This document shows positions 55,905 to 64,000 of a stretch of DNA of 64,000 bases, one piece after another. This DNA is from Lepisosteus oculatus (taxonomy: Eukaryota; Chordata; Actinopteri; Semionotiformes; Lepisosteidae). The stretch is from assembly GCF_040954835.1 (NCBI RefSeq), contig NW_027167685.1:135001-199000 (forward strand), in the 5' to 3' direction. The translations under genes and the position numbers were made by a program. A model generated the notes under the pieces. It had not been told where the DNA came from. It was given only the letters and a program-made list of their open reading frames with translations, and searched no databases. Position 1 is the stretch's first letter; each line of letters starts with the position of its first letter.

Positions 55905-55976
55905 TGCGTTGGCCGGGAATCGAACCCGGGTTAACTGCTTGGAAGGCAGCTATGCTCACCACTATATCACCAACGC
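55905..55976 (-). tRNA. tRNA-Gly (anticodon TCC)
   Basis: The reverse strand reads GCGTTGGTGATATAGTGG, anticodon loop CTTCCAA (TCC), then AGTTAACC and T-loop GGTTCGATTCC, with acceptor end CCAACGC, 72 nt. All stems pair. It differs from the vertebrate consensus by about two bases. A truncated copy lies at 38727. Confidence 0.93.
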
Positions 55977-56212
55977 ACGCCAACAGGTGCCCTGCAGGAC
56001 ACCACCAGAGAATGCTCACGATTTCGGAAGCTGTCTCCGGGACGTTCTGATTCCACACATCCTGAATAAATCATGATATTGTTAGTTGCTGTAGCTAGAC
56101 GTTCAAATGAGTTTCATGGCCAGATGGACTGTTTCCTCCAGCGGTATAGTATTGCAGTGAGACAGCACGATGCCTGCAAGACTGTCACGCTAAACGCCAC
56201 AGATTGTGTTTG

Positions 56213-56960
56213 TGTTGGACAGTTGGACCCTACAGTTGGACCCTCGTCGACAACCTGAATAGCTTATTCAGAAGCAGTGCTGGACCGGGAACGAACCAGC
56301 TTCTTCCCAGGCACAAGAGTGACTTGTGAGGACTGCGCGCCGCAGTCAGATTCCTCCGCCCGTCCTACTCCGAGCTGCACCTTGACTGGTTGGCCGGTAG
56401 CCAGAGGACGCCGGGACAACGCCCATTGGACAACCGCTGGAACAGAGGCTGCAACAGAGCCTGTCAGCTGGTTTGGTGTTCGTGCCGGGAAATTCCAAAT
56501 CCATACACAGTGGATAAGTAAACCCCATGTTCTACATTGCGTCTCGAGAATTTAATTGTACCTCAACACAAGTTGTTATCAATTTAATTCATGAGTAATG
56601 TATTTACTTCCGAGTTTAGAGTAACAGTGGGTAATAACACTGATTAGCGATTTGGTAACCGAACGATATATATTGACATATATTCTCTGTTGTGTATCTC
56701 TTTGTGTTTGCATCTCTTCGGGATTATATACCTTGTATATTGATAACCCTCACAGTAAGGTCTGCCACTCGTATCCAGGCAGACTAGTATATGTTTGGTG
56801 CACAATTTATATTAATAAATGTATCTAGTGTATTGAACCCCTGTGTGTGCGTTGTTAGTTGTTCTGACGATTGATTTTCTAAAAGCCCCAACGAACAACC
56901 TTGTGATTACTGCTACAATTAATAATTGTCTCAGTAAACCCATCAAACCATTACATTTAA
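56213..56960 (+). repeat. 5' LTR of the retroelement fossil
   Basis: The left edge is set where similarity to the spacer at about 6210 (inverse) stops and TGTTGGACAG begins. The right edge is set by the primer-binding site. An AATAAA-type signal (TTAATAAATG) lies near 56812. No second LTR is in the window, so both edges are approximate. Confidence 0.6.
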
Positions 56961-56977
56961 TGGCGTCCCTGGGTGGG
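56961..56977 (+). other. Primer-binding site, tRNA-Asn type
   Basis: TGGCGTCCCTGGGTGGG is the exact complement of the last 14 bases of the tRNA-Asn encoded at 8405 plus CCA. This indicates that the element used tRNA-Asn(GTT) as its reverse-transcription primer. Confidence 0.85.
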
Positions 56978-59900
56978 TGAGTTTAGAATGAAATGAGAAT
57001 CAGTCGCACAGAATAACTGAAGTTCAGCACAGCACCGCGGCTTCTATACGCGAATACCGGGTGTGCTGATAACTGCGTAAAGAAATCCCCCTGTTTTCTA
57101 GCGTTTAGTGTAACGTGTGCTGATTGGAAATCCATCTGCTCGGGTGTCTAGATTCCATACTGTATTTTGGAAAAAGAAAAAAAAAAGTAATACTCTTAAA
57201 GTTTCTCTGACGTAATGACAATGGCTGCTAAAATGTCTGAAGTGGAGTCGCTTATAAGTACTATTTCTAGCGACGACAATCCTGGTTACTGGAGTGGTAT
57301 CGAAAAGTTGAACTTTGATGATATTGAGAAGCTGCAAGTAGATTTAGTAGCTAAGGTAGCGAACCAGCTTAACACAGGAGTGTCTGTGAACGCAGTTCTG
57401 GTCCTATCGAGTTTCACCTTAAATCTAGCTAAACAGCTGGAACTGTCTTTGTCCGAGCTGACAAAGTTTCAAAAGCTTCAGGGAACGCTAGAAAGATATA
57501 AGGTGGAGCGAGTCGAGTTGTTGGATATAATCAGAGAAAAGAGAGTGAAAAATGAGGAAAGTGAAGACTGACTCAGGGAAGTTTTAGGTAAATTAGATGA
57601 CTTGTCTGCTAGAGAAACTGCGGCTGAGGTAGCTAGGAGAGACCTGGAAGGGAGCTCGAAAGAAAAAGAAAAAGAAATTGAGAGTTTAAATGAGCTCAGC
57701 CAGGAAAGGCAAAAGGAGTCAGATGCTGCCGTACTGGAAGCAAAATAGACTAGATCCCACTTGCATGCCAGCCCACCTAGCAGCCCGGAGCGCTCACCCA
57801 GCGCGCCGGGAGGAGGTTTCTCCCGGCCAGGGTCTGTGGTCGGATCGGCATGGGGGAGATCGCCGAGTCCTGCGCGAAACGCAAGGGCGAGTCAGTTCAG
57901 GCATAGACCCCCTGCTCCTGATCACGGCCGTCTCCCTGCCCGCGGAGAAACCGTAAAAATTAACCTCCACTCCCTGAGGCAGTTAGCCAAAGATGTAGAA
58001 AGGTTTGACCCGTCAGTGTCAGGGAATAATGTGGAGACCTACATCAATGAGCTGAGATATACTTTGCAGTTTATGCCCGAAGCGTCCGAACAGGAAAAGG
58101 CTATGTAAGTAAGGAAAACTACCAGCCGAGCGATCCACGAGTGGATGTCTAGACAAGGACCGGAAGTCTGTAATAGCTTTGAGGAGCTGTGTCAGGCAAT
58201 GATCGGAGAATTTTCGGCTTTTATCGATCCCATAGCTGCCGTGGCTGCTGTGCACCATATTAAGCACGAAAAAGCTGAAGCCCCTCGCGACTATTATCAG
58301 AGGCTTAGGCGCACTTATTTTGCAGGGCGGAATGAAGAGGGTTGCGAAGAGAACGTGAATTTCAAAGGTTTATTCATTGCTAATCTGCATCCCTCAGTCA
58401 GGAAAATGATTGTGATGCACACACAGCGATGAAAATGGCTGACATTAGAAGGTTGGCTCAAAAAGCCTGGGGAGCTGAAGTCTCTGCTTCCTCAGAGCGA
58501 AAACCTGCTAAAACGGCCATGTTCGCCACTAAAGCCAGCAGGGTTGACGACTCGCCTCAGCTCGAGGCAGCTGAGGTTCCTGAGCTCGCTAAGCCCCGGC
58601 ACAAAATAGGCAGGCAGGACCGCACTAAGCGTCAGAGCCGCCGTGAGCGCTACGGGGAAGGCAAGGGCTCAGGCAGAGTCTATCATAAGACTGGACGAAG
58701 GGAGTCGACTGCAGCCCGCCTGGCCAGGCTTGAACAAGCCCTGCCTGAGAGATCAGGACAGGGTAAACCTTCCGCACCGAATGCCAGAAGTGTGAATGAG
58801 CTTAGGGGGACCATGCCCCTTCTCAGTGGAGGAGGCGGGGATCCGTCCCAAGCCCCTCCCTCAGTCTATCTGATTGGGTGGGAGGGTTCCTGCCTGGAAG
58901 AAGGCTGTGACTCTGAGTTGGGCGCTGACCCCGCCCCTGAAGTCAAAGAAAAGGCAGGCTTCCAACAATTCTTAGGGAATCTCAGCCAGAAAGGCAAAGC
59001 AAGGCGTATTTATATCAAGGTTTTTCTTGAAAACGTCTTAGATAGAGAAGCACTGATTGACACTGGGGCTGAAATTAGTTTGATGTCAGCCGATCTACTC
59101 AGCGAGCTCAAACGAGTAGCGAAAGGAAAAGGCATCAGACTTAAGGTAGAACCGTGTAAGATAGATATTTCCAGCTATACCCAGGATCATGCCAGGATCA
59201 CACACCGAGTGTGGGTGGCACTTAGGTTCGGGCCAATGAACATGGTGCATCCTGTTTACATCTCTAGGTTAAAAAGAGAGCCACTACTCATTGGCCAAGA
59301 CCTGCTTGACAGGCTGGAGCCTCTGGTGGACTGCCAGCGTGGAAAATTGTGGGCTCAGGTCAAAAACCCTAAGCCTGTTGCACAGCAAAAAGGGGGATTC
59401 AGTGGTTATGCTGTGATCACACAGTGCCCACTGAACACTATAGCTGAGTTGGAGGTTCCTCCTGGTTCCTCTGGACGAGAATAAAAGTCTCTTCTTGCTT
59501 TCCAAAACTACAGGGAAGTCCTGCCCAGGCCAGCACTCCCACGGTCTCCCAACTACAGGAGCAGTGCTCCGAGCAGCTGCTTGACCCACCAGGTAAAGCA
59601 CACCCCCTTTTCATCCCTGAAGAAGAGTGGATCTCCCTGTCCGGTAATGAATGGGAGTCCTTTCTGTGCACCCTGGTACCTCAGGGGGTCCAGGACTACC
59701 ACCCCATGGTGGTGGGAGGGGGTCCAGGTGGCAGAAGTGCAGGTTGATGATGTAATTCTTAGCCTCAGCTCTGAGAAGTCCATAATCAGTGAAGGTCTGT
59801 TCGAGGACCTGTCGCGAAGCTGTCAGGTGACCCTGGTGACGCAGTCACAGGTTCTGTGGTGGGCACCCCCACCTCATAGGTCCATTTGGAGCAAAGGAAG

Positions 59901-61228
59901 CTGTGTAGCTTCCATCTCCATCGGAAAAAGGAAGTTTGCTCACTACTTCCAGGTAGCACCTCAGCTGACCCATTCGGTCTGCATTGGTGCAGACCTATTG
60001 GTTCGACTGGGCGCCCAGCTGGACACAGTAAACAGTGTGCTGTGGAAACGGGTGGACCCAGATGCCCACTCTCTAAGCGGTGACCCCGAGAACATTCGGT
60101 CAGGTCAGACGATTCCTCAGGCCTGCCAGGTAGTAAACGAATCGGACCTGATCGTTCCTGCGTCAACAGCAGGGTTTCCGGTACGCCTTGTCCTAAAGAA
60201 GGGACAGAGAATGGACGCTGAGATGGTTTTCTTCCAACCATCAGCTCAGTTTATCAGACTGAACCTAGCAGTCTGTTGTACCCCCAAACTGGAACGGAAT
60301 GGCCGAGCCACCTGCCTGTTGGTGCAGAACATAGCAAAACAAGATGTCAAAATCCCTGCTCGCACTGACATGGGACTGGAATTGACAATAGTTTCTATGA
60401 TTTCGAACTGGCCATCCCAGTACTGGGGCAGCTCCCTGGTCCCTTGGATTCATAAAAGCGCCACTGTAATAAAGAAATTAAATCCAAAATCAAGAGGGCA
60501 GTTGCCTACTGAAATACAAGAAGTCATCAATTTTAACCTAGCAACACATTAAAGGCTGCATCTATACAAGTACGATTCTAGAAATGCTCACCAGATTACG
60601 TTTTAAGAAGGAACTGCGCTTCAGGTTCTGCCGAGATCTTAACTCGGATGGCAGGTTTCAGAGTCCGGAGTGCGGACTGATTGCGCACGGAGGGTCCATA
60701 TACTGTGGATCCCTCAGTGATCTTCCGCGTGTTCAAACAGCCAGCGTGTGACTCCCCTGTCCCCGTGACCTCATTGCTCTGCTCTCTCCTCTGTGCAGCC
60801 GAGCCCGATTCACGGTAAAGTGAAAAAAAATATGCCCTCAACGTGAGATTTACTCTGGAGCGAGGATAGATGTTACCTTTTTATCATTGAACAGGATGTA
60901 TGTGATGTGGCGACTAGGTTCAATTTTGTATCCTCTTTAAAAGATTAAGGACTGGGGTGAGCGTGATTTACCACCCTTTCAGCTAAGAACCCGACGTGCG
61001 CACCGTTTAAGCTGCATAGACTCGGTCGTTTAACTCTTCTCCATTAGCAGGGTTAAGGTTAAAGAAAAAAAACATTGCTGACTTCTTTTTTTTTGCCAGC
61101 TGCTAGCGCTGATTAGCAAGGTTTGTATTTCATGTTTTGCAAGTTGCATCCATTTTAAGAAAAACAAGTCGTGTTAAAGACAGGAAATGAATACTTGCAT
61201 TTAATTAAGTCTAGCCGTAGGCGGTTAT

Positions 61229-61297
61229 CCACTGGGATTCAGACCCAGGGCCTCCTGTTTACTAGACAGGCGCTTTAACCAACTAAGCCACAGCGCC
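61229..61297 (-). pseudogene. tRNA-Thr(AGT), 3' end lost
   Basis: The reverse strand has GGCGCTGTGGCTTAGTTGG, anticodon loop CTAGTAA with a paired stem (CCTGT/ACAGG), and GGTCTGAATCCCAGTGG. It then breaks off where GTGCCT is expected, so the acceptor stem cannot close and the T-run terminator is absent. Confidence 0.8.
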
Positions 61298-61662
61298 CCG
61301 GGAGTGCTGTCCTTTTGCAGCCACTTGGACACACCACTCAGACACATCTGCATTCGGTGTGTGCTCCGCCTGCTCGCTGAGCAAGTTGCCACCTTTACAT
61401 ACAATAGCAACATCGACACCAAGAGAAAGGATGACAAATGGCTTTTATCTGGAACTTTTCATGTCCAAGGAGCTCAATGTGCTTTCTGTGTACAACAGGG
61501 CCACTGAACTCCACGCTGGCCACTGAACCACAGCAGTGGCTTGCTGGCTTGACATCTCCCAAGGAAAATGTGGAACAGGAAAATGACCCTCGAGTACGAG
61601 GGAAAAAAAAGAAAAAGATCATCTGGAGCGCGCCAACCCAGTTGGGACAACCCAGTTTTGTT

Positions 61663-61744
61663 AATGAGGTGGCCGAGTGGTTAAGGCGATGGATTGCTAA
61701 TCCATTGTGCTTTGCACGCATGGGTTCAAATCCCATCCTCGTTG
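61663..61744 (+). tRNA. tRNA-Ser (anticodon GCT)
   Basis: It has D arm GGCCGAGTGGTTAAGGC, anticodon loop TTGCTAA (GCT), variable arm TGTGCTTTGCACG, T-loop GGTTCAAATCC and acceptor end CCTCGTT. The 5' acceptor is AATGAGG in place of GACGAGG, so the outermost pairs are weakened (A-T and G-U types). It is otherwise well folded. Confidence 0.83.
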
Positions 61745-61759
61745 GTTTCCATGTCTGTT

Positions 61760-62950
61760 TCCATTCTGTTTTTGATCCCTATTGCTCAATGCACAGTGAA
61801 AGCATTGCATACATGTGTCTGACAATGAGAAATGGGCCCCTGAGACAGTCATTTGCCTGTTTCACAAATGATCGTATTTTACTAGAGATTCTGTTTGGGA
61901 TTCAGATGTGCATTCGGACAGCAATCCCTTTCAAGAAATGATACGTTTTGGATGAGGTCAAAGGTGCATCATTTGGACACTTTGTGGGCTTGAAATACAA
62001 AGAAAATCATGTTCTATGGTACAAGATAAATACAAAACTTAAGCTTTTATTATAATTAGATTTGTTTATAAAGCATAAGCAATCATTTATTACATTAATA
62101 TATGTAAAAATAACATTTTAGCATCATACGTTTAGTATATTTAGTCCCTAATGCTGAAAGAAATGATCATAGAACATGACTTCTAACCTTACCTGCGGTG
62201 TTTTTGATCCCTATTGCTCAATGCACAGTGAAAGCATTGCATACATGTGTCTGACAATGAGAAATGGGCCCCTGAGACAGTCATTTGCCTGTTTCACAAA
62301 TGATCGTATTTTACTAGAGATTCTGTTTGGGATTCAGATGTGCATTCGGACAGCAATCCCTTTCAAGAAATGATACGTTCTGGATGAGGTCAAAGGTGCT
62401 GGAACACTGTATTTAGGATGTGTTTGCAGTTATTCTGTGTTTCTAGCTTCAACCCAGTGATATATATATATATGCTCACTGCTTTTTTGGTACATGCCCA
62501 GGGCAATAATCATTATGAGGATTTATTTCCATATGTGCTAGAGGTAGTGTTGTGAAATTCTTCAACACACTGGATCGCAGGTTTAAACATGCACTCTTAC
62601 TCCTTAAATACCAACAAATGCAGATATGTAGCAATCATATTGTAGCTGACACTCATTTGCCTGTTTCACAAATGATCATATTTTACTAGAGATTCTGTTT
62701 GGGATACGGATGTGCATTCTGACAACAATCTCTTTCAAAAAATGATTTTACCTTATCGCAGCTTTGCCCCTCTTGCCTCTTTGGAAAATATCTCCATCTT
62801 GTGGTCGTTGTTGGTAATGTCTAGACAATATCTCCATCTTGTGGTCGTTGTTGGTAATGTCTAGACAATATCTCCATCATGTGGTCGTTGTTGGTAATGT
62901 CTTCTTATGCCCTTTTTTTATTTCAATTCTTTATTAGTTGATTCTAGAAT
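61760..62950 (+). repeat. AT-rich repeat field, second location
   Basis: It carries two direct copies (61770-61970 and 62190-62400) of the CACAGTGAAAGCATTGCATA segment, plus text shared with 40190-42740. It includes a three-unit 40-bp array at 62785-62905. No gene is seen. Confidence 0.6.
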
Positions 62951-63029
62951 CTCTACAATAGAGCTGAAAATATCAGTTTTGTAGCAGACAATATGACATT
63001 AGTTATAGTCCAATTAAGACTTTATTACC

Positions 63030-64000
63030 CTGTTTGTAACATAACAAATTAAAATTGATTAAAACTAAGTTTGGAACACCAGGGAACATAAAAAATGATT
63101 TTTAGGAAAACCATGAGGTTCTCTGTGTCCGATGCCTGCAAGGGGAGAAAGCTAGAATCCTTTGCTTTTTCAAAATTTGAAAATAAACATCATATAACAA
63201 CAGCTTTCATTCCTAGGAGTGAAAAATAACCATTTTTGAAGACATATTAGTTTCTAAAACACTACAATAAAGTTAAAAACATCCGTTTTATATTACTTTT
63301 AGTATTTTTAGTGAAATTAGTCATTTATTGCACTATTTTTAATATAATCTCTAATTAAAAGTGAATAGAATTAAGTTTGGAGCAACAAGGAACACAAAAA
63401 AAAAGATTTTAAGGAAAAAAATGATGTCTTCTGTGCCAGGTGCCTGCAAGGGGAGAAAGCTAGAATCCTACCCAGGCTCCTGGAGCTCTGTCCTGGCTAA
63501 AGGAGGGTGAATCCATCCCCTTCAAAGCTCCATGAAAAAATGATCATTTAAAATTTGAAAAAAAAAACATCATATAACAACAGTTTTCATTCATAGGAGT
63601 GAAAAACAACCATTTTTGAAGACATATTAGTTTCTAAAACACTACAATAAAGTTGAAAACATCTGTTTTATATTACATTAATTTTTGTGAAATTAGTCAT
63701 TTATTGCACTATTTTTAATAAAATCTCTAATTAAAAGTGATTAAAATTAAGTTTGGAACAACAAGGAACACAAAAAAAAAGATTTTAAGGAAAAAAATAT
63801 TGTCTTCTGTGCCAGGTGCCTGCAAGGGGAGAAAGCTAGAATCCTACGCAGGCTCCTGGAGCTCTGTCCTGGCTAAAGGAGGGTGAATCCATCCCCTTCA
63901 AAGCTCCATGAAAAAATGATATTTTTAAATTTGAAAAAAAAACATTATAGAACAACATCTCTTGGTCAACAGAGTGCAAAAATCCAACTTTGAAGAAAAT
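63030..64000 (+). repeat. Tandem repeat of about 376 bp, running out of the window
   Basis: TGCCTGCAAGGGGAGAAAGC recurs at about 63133, 63442 and 63818. The last two units, about 376 bp apart, are almost identical and share CTCCTGGAGCTCTGTCCTGG. The first unit is shorter. The array continues past the right edge. Confidence 0.8.

Larger units (their letters stand above)
56213..60458 (+). mobile_element. LTR retroelement fossil (5' LTR, gag and protease part)
   Basis: The parts in order are: an LTR at about 56213-56960, a tRNA-Asn-type primer-binding site, a gag-like region from about 57.2 to 58.9 kb, and a retropepsin-like region near 59.0-59.3 kb with the [10 protein letters not shown] active-site motif. 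A further protease-adjacent region follows to about 60.4 kb. The right end abuts an inverted copy of the tRNA-Thr/tRNA-Ser unit. No reverse transcriptase or second LTR is seen. It is broken, with a handful of breaks. The family could be Ty3/Gypsy-like or a fish retrovirus relative. Moderately young by its legible motifs. Confidence 0.72.
60459..61745 (-). repeat. Inverted copy of the 2186-3395 unit
   Basis: Reading in reverse, this is the same order of tRNA-Ser(GCT), spacer, tRNA-Thr and long spacer as at 2186-3395 and 48887-50100. It begins at CTGTAATAAAGAAATTAAAT next to the LTR fossil. The spacer 60460-61228 has no gene. Confidence 0.82.

Overview
The window looks like a piece of a ray-finned fish genome, perhaps a non-teleost such as a gar, bowfin, sturgeon or bichir; the species call is inference. 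It has no ordinary host protein gene that I can name with confidence. It is a cluster of multicopy small-RNA genes (about 23 tRNA genes, pseudogenes or fragments plus U4, U5 and U1 snRNA sequences) that has been duplicated, inverted and invaded by several kinds of mobile element. Fish-type repeats support the assignment: a 5S-derived SINE-like repeat, a tRNA-derived SINE, an L2-like LINE, a Tc1 fragment and a Tx1-type LINE.

Layout. 1-18.5 kb: tRNA genes for Ser, Thr, Arg, Ile, Gly and Asn, two U4 genes, and a divergent U5/U1 pair whose U1 is interrupted after about 32 nt by a Tx1-type non-LTR retrotransposon. The cluster is built of duplicated blocks: about 3.3 kb at 0.6-3.9 kb recurs at 47.3-50.6 kb, and about 0.9 kb at 8.3-9.2 kb recurs at 12.8-13.7 kb. 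An L2-like LINE abuts a Tc1 fragment at 14.8-16.4 kb. 18.565-37.379 kb: one 18.8-kb element bounded by long inverted arms that begin ACCGGGGTAAAG. Each arm carries a tandem array of 178-bp units. 37.4-50.6 kb: inverted and direct copies of the RNA-gene units, an unknown set of exons at 39.1-40.1 kb, a retrovirus-like fossil at 43-44.5 kb, and more tRNA genes. 50.6-54.7 kb: a second U5/U1 pair with a longer copy of the Tx1-type LINE. 54.7-60.5 kb: a GC-rich segment, a tRNA-Gly gene, then an incomplete LTR-retroelement fossil with a tRNA-Asn-type primer-binding site. 60.5-64 kb: an inverted copy of the tRNA-Thr/tRNA-Ser unit and AT-rich tandem repeats.

The most interesting object is the 18.8-kb element. 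On its minus strand a 913-codon exon encodes a DDE-type (MULE/hAT/KDZ-like RNase H fold) transposase. It ends at a splice donor whose phase matches a run of eight further exons. These encode a complete-looking Ulp1-type (C48) cysteine protease with H-W, D and Q..C catalytic motifs, followed by a PHD finger. All exon phases join without a break, so it reads as one intact protein of about 1,210 residues: transposase, SUMO-protease-like domain, PHD finger.

The second notable point is that several element types sit in or beside small-RNA genes: a Tx1-type LINE within U1, a giant DNA transposon between a tRNA-Ser relic and U4, and an LTR element in a U4-linked spacer. Because the two U1/LINE copies share their flanks, they probably come from one insertion that was later duplicated, so site specificity is suggested but not proven here.
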